Positions 55,560-63,249 of a DNA stretch of 64,000 nt are shown one piece after another. How positions within the stretch are numbered: position 1 is the stretch's first letter; each line of letters opens with the position of its first letter. The DNA is taken from NCBI GenBank assembly GCA_028287235.1, contig JAQBQB010000008.1:122086-186085 (forward strand). Reading direction: 5' to 3'. Made by a program: the position numbers and the translations under genes. The notes beneath the pieces were generated by a model. That model did not search any database and was not told the origin of the DNA. It saw only the letters and a list, made by a program, of their open reading frames with translations. This stretch comes from Gemmatimonadota bacterium (lineage in GTDB: Bacteria > Gemmatimonadota > Gemmatimonadetes > Gemmatimonadales > Gemmatimonadaceae).

Positions 55560-55895
55560 ATGTACGCAACCGTCCGCCGCTACACCGGGAACGCCGGCGC
55601 GAACAAGAATCTCGCGACTCGCGTGGAGGGGGAATTCATCCCCATCCTGCGAACGATTCCCGGCTTCGTGAGCTACACGGTGATCGACGCCGAGCCTGAG
55701 AATGGGCGCGATGTGTTGATGACCGTGAGCATCTACACGACTCGCGAAGGTGCCGACGCGTCGGTCAGCGCCGCCGCGAAATGGGTTGGCGAGAACTTCA
55801 AGGACCTCGGCTTGAGCCAGCCTCAGATCACGGCGGGGAACGTCATCGTGAACGCCGGCGTGCAAACGCGGGCGGAAGTGGCGTACACGCAGTAG
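55560..55895 (+). CDS. Small ABM-like (dimeric alpha-beta barrel) protein
   Basis: A 111-aa protein: MYATVRRYTGNAG opens the first strand, a helix follows (NLATRVEGEFIPILRTIPGF), then VSYTVIDAE and a strand VLMTVSIYTTREGADASV, the layout of antibiotic biosynthesis monooxygenase-like ferredoxin folds. GGAGG lies five bases before the ATG. No cofactor motif; it could be a heme-degrading or oxygenase-like protein or a non-catalytic dimer. Confidence 0.72.
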   Translation: MYATVRRYTGNAGANKNLATRVEGEFIPILRTIPGFVSYTVIDAEPENGRDVLMTVSIYTTREGADASVSAAAKWVGENFKDLGLSQPQITAGNVIVNAGVQTRAEVAYTQ

Positions 55896-55960
55896 CGAGT
55901 GGCCGGACTTTGACTCGCCGTTCCTCGTCGCGGAGAAGCGCGACCGGCGGCGACGTCTTG

Positions 55961-57049
55961 TTACCGCACCGCCCAAGCGATGAACCGTTCGGTGTAGTAC
56001 AGCGCCAGCTGCGAGCTCGGACCGTTGAAGACGGCGTCGAACGCGTGCTCGGCCCAGGGGATCTCGAGATACGCGACCGGCGTGCCCGTCGCCGCCAACT
56101 CATCGTGCATGCGGCTGCCGTACTTCGCCTCGACGACGTGATCGCGGCGGCCGTAGATGAGAAGCGTCGGCGGGACTCGGTGTGTCGCGTACGTGAATGG
56201 CGACGCCTCGGCGTAGCGCTCCGGCATCGCGCTGGGCGGGCCGCCGAGGAACGCGTCCTCGATGGGGCGGATGTGCATGGGATCTGGCCGCGGCGGACGG
56301 CGATAGGCGTCGGCAAGGAAGGCCGGGCCGTAGTAGCTGACCACGCCGCGAATGTGCACCGGCGCGGGTCGATACGCGGCCAGCATCGCGAGGTGCGCAC
56401 CGGCCGAGCGTCCGATCAGCACCACGCGCGAAGTGTCGCCGTCGTACTCTGCCGCGTGGTCGCGGATCCAGGCGAGCGATGAGTCGACGTCATTGATCTG
56501 CGCGGGCCACTTCCACGCCGGTGCGTGGCGATAGTCCACCGCGAAGACCACATAGCCGCTCGACGCGAGCCAGCTGGCGAAGTTGGCATTCGAGCTCGGC
56601 GTGCCGCGCTGCCACGCGCCGCCGTAGATCTGCACGACGATTGGAAACTTGCCCCGGCGCTGCGGTTGATAGACGTCCATCGTCAGCTTCACGCCGCCCG
56701 GCGACGCGAAGATGATGTCGCGATGCACCATCGCACGCTCGGCGTGTATGCCGCGAAAGAGATCCGCAATGACCACGGGGTGCGCGCGCAGCGGCGCAGC
56801 CGGCTCCGCCGACATGCGCTGCATCGCGGCGTCGAAGCGCGTTATCGTCGCGGGAACGCGCGCGAACACCGACACGGAGAGCGCGAGCGCCACCCACGCG
56901 CAAACCGCTGCGACGCGCGCGACGATTCGCGTTCGCGCGCCGAACACCGCCAGCGCGAGCGCGACCAGCGACGCGACGATCAGCCACGCGCTCACCTCCG
57001 GCGCGCCGACGTCGAACGTCATCAGGAAATACGTCGGCGCGGGGATCAC
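55961..57049 (-). CDS. Membrane-anchored alpha/beta hydrolase (BD-FAE/HSL-like esterase)
   Basis: A 362-aa esterase. Hydrophobic N-terminal helices (AWLIVASLVALALAVFGA, AVCAWVALALSVSVFA) anchor a C-terminal alpha/beta domain with oxyanion motif VQIYGGAWQRGT, nucleophile GRSAGAHLA, acid GRRDHVV and His in WAEHAFDAVF. The in-frame sequence extends 23 more codons upstream to a CTG at 57,118 and encodes another hydrophobic run (WLALGISVATLFLASWI), so the real start may be upstream of GTG 57,049. It follows the amidohydrolase on the same strand. Confidence 0.82.
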   Translation of the reverse strand: MIPAPTYFLMTFDVGAPEVSAWLIVASLVALALAVFGARTRIVARVAAVCAWVALALSVSVFARVPATITRFDAAMQRMSAEPAAPLRAHPVVIADLFRGIHAERAMVHRDIIFASPGGVKLTMDVYQPQRRGKFPIVVQIYGGAWQRGTPSSNANFASWLASSGYVVFAVDYRHAPAWKWPAQINDVDSSLAWIRDHAAEYDGDTSRVVLIGRSAGAHLAMLAAYRPAPVHIRGVVSYYGPAFLADAYRRPPRPDPMHIRPIEDAFLGGPPSAMPERYAEASPFTYATHRVPPTLLIYGRRDHVVEAKYGSRMHDELAATGTPVAYLEIPWAEHAFDAVFNGPSSQLALYYTERFIAWAVR

Positions 57050-57134
57050 GATCCACGACGCCAGAAAGAGCGTCGCGACCGAGATGCCCAGCGCGAGCCA
57101 GCGTGTCGCTCGCTTCAGGCCGGCGATACGGGCG

Positions 57135-58700
57135 CTACCGCGGAGTGGGTTTGTCCATCCTGTCGGCCTTGGCGCCGCGGTCGGCGCGCGCCTTGGCCAC
57201 GATCTGCTTTACGTCGCGCATCAGCGTGGGACCGTGGTAGGGAATGCCGTCCTTGATCGTCCACTCCACGCCGCCGGTGTGCACCGGCTTGCCGTCTTTG
57301 ATGTCGTCCACGCCGGTGGGGTAGAGGAGCTTCAAGTTCTCGAGCGGATTGCCGTTCACGACGATGAGGTCTGCCTTGAACCCCTGACGCACGCGTCCGA
57401 GCTCTGTCTCCTTGCCGAGGATGCGCGCGTTGTTGAACGTCGCGTGCTGGATCACCTTGATGGGGCTGAAACCGGCTTCCTGGTGCAGCTCGAGCTCGCG
57501 CAGCAGGCCGAAGCCGTACATCTGATAGATGAAGCCCGCGTCGTCGCCCGCGCCGACCAACCCGCCTTTGCGCTCGAAGTCGCGCACGGCGTTCATCCAG
57601 ATTCTGTAATTCTCCTTCCAGTACGTCTCGTCGGTGGACGTCCAGCCGAAGAAGTACGAGCCGTGATTGGCCGGGTCGGGGCGGAAGTAGTCCTCGAGCG
57701 TGGGGTGGAGGTAGTCGGCGAACCACGGTTGCGTGCGTGCGCGCTGCAAGTCGCGCGATGCCTCGTAGATGTCGAGCGTCGGCACCCACGCCACGTGGCG
57801 CGCCACCATCGAGTCGAGCACCATCGACAGCCGCGCCGGATCGGCTTCGCGCCAGAGATGCCCGGCCCAGCGGAAGCGGTCGGTCTCGTTGTTGTAGTTG
57901 TACGACGGCGGAAAGCCCTGCACACCGTCCACGATCGCCGCATCGGGAATGCCGTACCAGTGCTCGATGCTCGTGGTGCCGAAGTGGATGTCGTCCCAGG
58001 CGTTCGTCTCCTCGACGCCGACGTGGTGCGCGACGCGCAAGCCTTCCTTGTGCGCTTCATCTTCCATCGCCGCCATGATGTCGCGGTCGATGCCGAGGAG
58101 CTTGATCCCGTCCACACCCATCGCCTTGAGCGCCCGGACTTTCGCGCGCGCCGAGTCGGCGTTGGTCGGACGGCCGAACTGCGGGTAGATGAAGATGCGC
58201 GGCGCGGCGATCGTGCCCTTGTTGCTCGCATCGCGCCAGGCGAGCGCCTTCCGTGTGTCGCTGCCCACGTCGCGCACGGCGGTGATGCCGCACGCGAGCC
58301 AGATCTTCCACTCGTAGTCCACCGGCTGCGGCGCGCCGCCGCGCTCGTCCTGCAGGTGCGCGTGCACGTTGATGAGTCCCGGCAGCACGTACTTGCCCGT
58401 GGCGTCGATCTCCGCCGTTCCGGTCGCGGCCGCTGGCCGCCTGCTCCCACCATTTCGGCCTATCGCAACCGGGTCGAGCGCAACGAGCTGGGTGATCGTG
58501 CCGCCCTCGAGCACGATGTCGAACGGCCCCTTGGCCGGCGTGCCGTTGCCGTCGACGACCATCGCGTTGCGAATGATCATGCGCGCGGGCCGGGTGCCGC
58601 TCACGGCGGTGGTCTGGGCGTGGGTCACCGCGCTCATCGCCAGAGCGACGGCGGCGGCGGTGGCGGCGGCGTGGGCGAATCGGGGGAGGCGAGCGTGCAT
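57135..58700 (-). CDS. Exported amidohydrolase
   Basis: A 521-aa metal-dependent hydrolase. ATG 58,700 gives a signal peptide (AAATAAAVALAMSAVTHAQ); the frame remains open for another 54 codons without signal features. Metal ligands in PGLINVHAHLQDE, candidate carbamylated Lys in DGIKLLGID, His in RVAHHVGVEE and SIEHWYG, and Asp in VGAGDDAGF. It belongs to the imidazolonepropionase-like set of exported amidohydrolases. The esterase gene follows 85 bp downstream, perhaps in one operon. Upstream 58,701-58,972 has no gene I can support. Confidence 0.87.
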   Translation of the reverse strand: MHARLPRFAHAAATAAAVALAMSAVTHAQTTAVSGTRPARMIIRNAMVVDGNGTPAKGPFDIVLEGGTITQLVALDPVAIGRNGGSRRPAAATGTAEIDATGKYVLPGLINVHAHLQDERGGAPQPVDYEWKIWLACGITAVRDVGSDTRKALAWRDASNKGTIAAPRIFIYPQFGRPTNADSARAKVRALKAMGVDGIKLLGIDRDIMAAMEDEAHKEGLRVAHHVGVEETNAWDDIHFGTTSIEHWYGIPDAAIVDGVQGFPPSYNYNNETDRFRWAGHLWREADPARLSMVLDSMVARHVAWVPTLDIYEASRDLQRARTQPWFADYLHPTLEDYFRPDPANHGSYFFGWTSTDETYWKENYRIWMNAVRDFERKGGLVGAGDDAGFIYQMYGFGLLRELELHQEAGFSPIKVIQHATFNNARILGKETELGRVRQGFKADLIVVNGNPLENLKLLYPTGVDDIKDGKPVHTGGVEWTIKDGIPYHGPTLMRDVKQIVAKARADRGAKADRMDKPTPR

Positions 58701-58972
58701 CTGGAAACGGTGTGGGGGGAAGGTGGCGTCGACGCGTCCAACCTGACGCGACGGCATCACCACCGCAATAGCCTGCTTGACGCCGGCGCCGCCCGGCTCG
58801 CCGCCGGCAATGGAGCCGCGCGCTGCGCTGGCTGGCTTCAACAGGGCGCCCGACAAGCTCACGCTCCGAGTGACGTCACAGAATCCTCATGTCCGCCGCC
58901 TGATCATGGCCGCCACGAGATCGTCGGCGCGCGCGCCTGGCGCCCTCGCATCTTGGCTGTAACATTCTCGGC

Positions 58973-59317
58973 GTGAATAAGCGCGTTCTCTGGCTCAGGA
59001 AGGAAAAAACCGACCAGGCTGAATCGGCCATCGTCGAGGCGGAGCAGCGTGCCGTGGAGAAGCGCGAGAAGACCGTGGCCCGCAGTTGGTTGGCCGCCGG
59101 CGTCTCGACGGTCGCGGCGATCGGCTCGATCGCCGGTCACGATAAGTATCCCGCCGTTGGTCTGACCATATGCGCCGGCTTCTGGATGACGGCGCTACAC
59201 ATCTCGGACACCATGAGCGCGCGCGAGGTGCCGCGCATCGTTCGCTGGGCGATCTATGGCTTCGCCGTGGTGGCGTCGGTCATTCTCATCTTTAGCCTCT
59301 TCCATCGCGGTCCATGA
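58973..59317 (+). CDS. Small membrane protein
   Basis: A 114-aa protein I do not recognise. A charged N-terminal helix (KEKTDQAESAIVEAEQRAVEKREK) precedes three hydrophobic segments: SWLAAGVSTVAAIGSI, VGLTICAGFWMTALHI and AIYGFAVVASVILIFSLF. GTG start at 58,973. Its stop overlaps the ATG of the aldehyde dehydrogenase (ATGA), so the two are likely co-translated. Confidence 0.65.
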   Translation: MNKRVLWLRKEKTDQAESAIVEAEQRAVEKREKTVARSWLAAGVSTVAAIGSIAGHDKYPAVGLTICAGFWMTALHISDTMSAREVPRIVRWAIYGFAVVASVILIFSLFHRGP

Positions 59318-60774
59318 ACGAGCCACGCCTCTACATCGACGGTCGATTTGTCGATGCGCATTCTCCGCGGACGATCGATGTGATCAACCCGGCGACGCAG
59401 GAAATCATTGCCCGCGTCCCACACGCCGACGCAACCGACGTCAACGCGGCCGTCGCGGCCGCGCGCCGCGCCTTCGAGACCGCGCCGTGGAGAGACACCA
59501 CGGCCCAGGAGCGCGGACGCATTCTCTTCCGCCTCGCCCAGGTCGTGCGCGACAACGCCGCGCGGCTGGCCGAGCTCGAGACGATCAACAACGGCAAGCC
59601 GATCGTCGAGTCGGAGTTCGACATTGCCGACGTCGCGACCTGCTTCGAGTACTATGGCGGCATGGCGACCAAGATTCACGGCGACGTCGTGCCGGTTCCC
59701 GACAACGCGCTCAGCCTCGCGCTCCGCGAGCCGATCGGCGTGTGCGGCCAGATCATTCCGTGGAACTACCCGCTGCTCATGGCGGCGTGGAAGATTGCGC
59801 CGGCGATCTGCGCCGGCTGCACCGTCATTCTCAAGCCGGCCGAACAAACGCCGCTCACCGTGCTCGAGTTGGCGCGCCACTTCGAGGCGGCCGGACTGCC
59901 GCCGGGCGTCGTCAACATCATCACCGGCCTGGGCGACACCGGTGCCGCGCTCACCGCACACCCCGACGTCGACAAGATCGCCTTCACCGGCAGCGCCGAG
60001 GTCGGGAAGATCATCATGCGCTCGGCGGCGGATACGCTGAAAAAGATCTCGCTCGAGCTGGGCGGGAAGTCGCCGAACATTCTCTTTGCCGACGCCGACT
60101 TCGAGGCGAGCGTGGACGGTGCGCTCTTCGGACTCTTCATCAACCAGGGCGAAGTGTGCTCCGCGGGAAGCCGCATTCTGGTCGAGCGCTCGATCTACAA
60201 GAAGGTCGTCGACGCGATGGTCGAGAAGGCGCGCGGCATTCGCCTTGGGAACGGGCTCGATCGCGCCACGAAAATGGGTCCGCTCGTGAGCCGCGAGCAG
60301 CTGGAGCGGGTCATGGCGTATCAGACCGTCGGCAAGGGGGAGGCGAAGCTCGCGCTCGGCGGCGGCCGCGCGACCGGCGGGGAGCTCGATCGCGGGCTCT
60401 ACTGCGAGCCCACGATCTTCTACGACGTCGACAACTCGGCGCGGATCGCGCGCGAGGAGATCTTCGGCCCTGTGGCCGCGGTCATTCCGTTCGAGGACGA
60501 GGAGGATGCCATCCGCATCGCGAACGACAGCGACTACGGCCTCGCCGCGGCGGTGTGGACGCGCGACATCTTTCGCGCGATGCGCACGGTGAAGCGCTTA
60601 CGCGCGGGAATCGTGTGGGTGAATCACATGCAGCCCACGTTCGTCGAGGCGCCGTGGGGCGGATACAAACAGAGCGGAATTGGGCGCGAGCTGGGCAAGT
60701 GGGGGGTCGAGGAGTACCTGCACGTCAAACAGGTACACATCAACTTGAACGAGGCGCCGATTGGCTGGTACTAG
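59314..60774 (+). CDS. NAD(P)-dependent aldehyde dehydrogenase (betaine aldehyde dehydrogenase-like)
   Basis: A 486-aa hydrolytic ALDH. Catalytic Glu in LELGGKSPN and Cys in FINQGEVCSAGSR are both present, with NAD site PWNYPLLMAAWKIAP and FTGSAEVGK. Length and motifs match the betaine/phenylacetaldehyde group; the substrate is not fixed. It differs from the CoA-acylating mmsA at 38,497, which lacks the general base. Coupled to the upstream small membrane protein by a four-base overlap. Confidence 0.92.
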   Translation: MNEPRLYIDGRFVDAHSPRTIDVINPATQEIIARVPHADATDVNAAVAAARRAFETAPWRDTTAQERGRILFRLAQVVRDNAARLAELETINNGKPIVESEFDIADVATCFEYYGGMATKIHGDVVPVPDNALSLALREPIGVCGQIIPWNYPLLMAAWKIAPAICAGCTVILKPAEQTPLTVLELARHFEAAGLPPGVVNIITGLGDTGAALTAHPDVDKIAFTGSAEVGKIIMRSAADTLKKISLELGGKSPNILFADADFEASVDGALFGLFINQGEVCSAGSRILVERSIYKKVVDAMVEKARGIRLGNGLDRATKMGPLVSREQLERVMAYQTVGKGEAKLALGGGRATGGELDRGLYCEPTIFYDVDNSARIAREEIFGPVAAVIPFEDEEDAIRIANDSDYGLAAAVWTRDIFRAMRTVKRLRAGIVWVNHMQPTFVEAPWGGYKQSGIGRELGKWGVEEYLHVKQVHINLNEAPIGWY

Positions 60775-60783
60775 CCTAGGCCT

Positions 60784-62031
60784 TCACCCCACCAATCCAT
60801 TCCCGGTGACCGCCATCAAATACGCCTGGCTCAGATACACGTTCGTCGCCGACGCTCGAAGGTTGAGCTGCCGCGCGATACCAGCCGTGTGTCCACGGCC
60901 CATGTGCCGAGCCTCTTCGAACAACTGTCTCCGATACTGATTCTGCCAGGGGATCGTGCCCTTCTGCGCCGCGCCGGCGCCGAAGTATGCGGCGAAGTGC
61001 ATCGGATAGGCCTGCTGAAACACGGCCTTGTGGTGCGCGTTGATGAAGAACGTCGCCGTCGGATCCGCGGCGGTGTAGACGCCGCGGCGCTGCGTGCCTC
61101 CGCCCGTCAAGCGCTTCTTCCAGCTCTGCTCCGACTTGACGCCGCCGGCCGAAGTGCCGACGAGCAGCTTGTCGTATTCCTCGAGCACTGCCGCGTTGGT
61201 CATGAAATAGCCCGCGCGAAGTCCCGAGTGCAGCCGCGTCTCGTGATTGGCGAGGAAGCGCGCGCAGAGATTGAACGTCAGCTTCCCTGAGGCCGGGCCA
61301 TAGCGGGCAGTCTCGTCGTGCAGGCCAGGCATCGGCAGCACCGCGAACGCCGTTCGGTCCGGCGCGACGACGTTCAGCAGGGAGTTATCCATCGGCGTGA
61401 AGCCGGCGCGATTCTCGTGCACCGCCACCGTCGCCACGTAGTTGCGCACGTTCGGCGTGATGGTGCGCGCGTCGATCTCCGCGTCGTGCCCTTTGCCGGC
61501 CACGGGATCCACGGCGAAGATGTTGATCGGGATCGCCGCCATCCGTTCGACCTTGCTGAGAAAATACGCGATGCGAATGCACGTCACCGCGCCGCGGCTC
61601 CAACCCATCATGTTGATCGACGTCGGCGGCGTGCCCGCGCGTACGAGGCCGGTGACCTGGTTCACCACGCTCACGACGTTCTCGTCGGCGCCGACGCCCG
61701 AGGCGCCAAGGATCGCGTCGGTTCCGGCCTTCCTGACGATCCACTCCGACGCGCCGCCGCCCGTGGCCGCGCGCAAGTTTTCGGAGACCCGCGCCTTCGA
61801 CGGCGTGACCTTCTCGACGCCCATGATCCCGGCGAAGGTGCCGCCGTGCACGTGCTCCACGACGAGCTGCGCGTCGGGACGACCGGTCTTCCCGACGCCT
61901 TCGGTGATGATGAAATCGATGCCCTCAGTACCCTGGGCACCGTTCCCGAACAGGTTCACGATGTCGAGCTTCGCGGTGGGCTTGGTCCGCGATCCGCCGG
62001 TACCGTGATTGTAGATGGTCAGGATGGGCAC
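60784..62031 (-). CDS. Unassigned alpha/beta-hydrolase-like protein with GWSRG motif
   Basis: A 415-aa protein without signal peptide or transmembrane helix. It opens MPILTIYNHGTGGSRT, an HGTGG loop such as an oxyanion hole, and has a nucleophile elbow in SINMMGWSRGAVTCIRIAY (about residues 143-161). An acidic residue in IFAVDPVAGKG and His in VAVHENRAGF could finish a triad. The rest is unfamiliar. The pattern recalls lipase-like effectors of pathogens, but no secretion system is nearby. It is convergent with the aldehyde dehydrogenase and lies directly after the NHL gene. Confidence 0.72.
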   Translation of the reverse strand: MPILTIYNHGTGGSRTKPTAKLDIVNLFGNGAQGTEGIDFIITEGVGKTGRPDAQLVVEHVHGGTFAGIMGVEKVTPSKARVSENLRAATGGGASEWIVRKAGTDAILGASGVGADENVVSVVNQVTGLVRAGTPPTSINMMGWSRGAVTCIRIAYFLSKVERMAAIPINIFAVDPVAGKGHDAEIDARTITPNVRNYVATVAVHENRAGFTPMDNSLLNVVAPDRTAFAVLPMPGLHDETARYGPASGKLTFNLCARFLANHETRLHSGLRAGYFMTNAAVLEEYDKLLVGTSAGGVKSEQSWKKRLTGGGTQRRGVYTAADPTATFFINAHHKAVFQQAYPMHFAAYFGAGAAQKGTIPWQNQYRRQLFEEARHMGRGHTAGIARQLNLRASATNVYLSQAYLMAVTGNGLVG

Positions 62032-62034
62032 GTG

Positions 62035-63249
62035 CTACCGCTTCGGCCAGACGACGCCCTGATTCTCCGCCACCGTTCCCATCCCCTTGTACACGAACTT
62101 CTGAATGCGCTTCCCCTCGTACGTCTCGGCCGTGTAGATGTTGCCCTTGGAATCCGTCGCGATGCTGTGCACGGCGAAGAACTGTCCCGGCTGCCGCCCA
62201 CCGTCGCCGAAGCTCGTGAGGATCTCCAGCGACTGCCGGTCCATCACGTAGACCATCTCGTTCTTGCCGTCGGCGAGGAAGATGTACTTCTGCGCCGGGT
62301 CCTTCGAGAAGGCGATGTCCCAGACCGAGCCGTCGCCGCGGGTGAGCGGCTTGATGATTTTCTCTTTAACGAACTCTCCATTCTTCTTGAAGACCTGGAT
62401 GCGGTCGTTCACGCGGTCGCAGACGTAGACCAACCCGTCGGGCGTGGGCTCGGCGCAGTGCACCGGGTTGCGGAACTGCTGCGCGATGGGCGCATCGGGG
62501 TTGTAGGGGCCCAAGTTCGAGTCCGACGGCACGTGGCCGTAGGCGCCCCAGAAGCGCTTGATCTTGCCGTTGTCCATGTCGATCACGGCGACGCGCTTGT
62601 TGCCGTAGCCGTCGGCGAGGAACGCTTCGTTGGCCTTGTAGTCGAACGAGATCTTGGCGACGCGGCCGAAATGCGTCGTGCTGTTGCTGTTCACCGGCTG
62701 GTGCGGCTCGCCGATCTCCATCAGGAACTTGCCGTCGTGCGTGAACTTGAGAATGAACGAATCGGCCGCGCCGGCCGGACACTCCGGCGTACCGCCCTGC
62801 GGACAGGTACCGTTGCCGCCGATCCACACGTTGTTCTTGTTGTCGATCGAGATGCCGTGGTTCGACTCCGGCCAATCGTAGCCCGTCGTCTTGCCGCCCC
62901 ATGCTTTCACCAGGTTGCCTTCGGGGTCGAACTCGATCACCGGCGGCGCCGGCACGCAGCACTCGCTGAGCGGCGGATTCTGCGCCGCGCCGATCTCCTG
63001 CGTCGCGTTGAAGGTGTCGTTGCGATGCACGATGAACACGTGGTCGCGCGCGTCGACGCCCACGCCGATCACGTTGCCGAGCACCCAGTGGTTGGGCAGA
63101 GGCTTGGGCCACACCGGGTCCACCTCGAACCGCGGCGCGGTCACCGTGTGTCCCTTGGTCGACGCTTCGAGCGCGCGCTGTCCCACGCCGAGCGTGACGA
63201 TCGACACCGCGAGAGCGGCGGCGGTGATGAGCTTCCGCGACTTGATCAT
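62035..63249 (-). CDS. Exported NHL-repeat beta-propeller protein, copy 1
   Basis: A 404-aa protein of the six-bladed NHL type. Signal peptide LITAAALAVSIVTLG. Repeats of the form VIGVGVDARDHVFIVHR, NHGISIDNKNNVWIGG, AKISFDYKANEAFLADG, LVYVCDRVNDRIQVF and HSIATDSKGNIYTAET mark the blades. Related propellers include peptidyl-alpha-hydroxyglycine lyases, but the catalytic residues cannot be assigned. ATG at 63,249 overlaps the upstream stop (ATGA), which fixes this start. Confidence 0.88.
   Translation of the reverse strand: MIKSRKLITAAALAVSIVTLGVGQRALEASTKGHTVTAPRFEVDPVWPKPLPNHWVLGNVIGVGVDARDHVFIVHRNDTFNATQEIGAAQNPPLSECCVPAPPVIEFDPEGNLVKAWGGKTTGYDWPESNHGISIDNKNNVWIGGNGTCPQGGTPECPAGAADSFILKFTHDGKFLMEIGEPHQPVNSNSTTHFGRVAKISFDYKANEAFLADGYGNKRVAVIDMDNGKIKRFWGAYGHVPSDSNLGPYNPDAPIAQQFRNPVHCAEPTPDGLVYVCDRVNDRIQVFKKNGEFVKEKIIKPLTRGDGSVWDIAFSKDPAQKYIFLADGKNEMVYVMDRQSLEILTSFGDGGRQPGQFFAVHSIATDSKGNIYTAETYEGKRIQKFVYKGMGTVAENQGVVWPKR

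Noticed and set aside
58701..58972. Possible gene in the 272-bp gap upstream of the amidohydrolase
   Set aside because: Open frames here are extensions or shadows without start signals, motifs or protein-like composition.
60784..62031. Type VI secretion effector call
   Set aside because: Only a nucleophile elbow and HGTGG loop support it, and no secretion, immunity or VgrG/PAAR gene is nearby.
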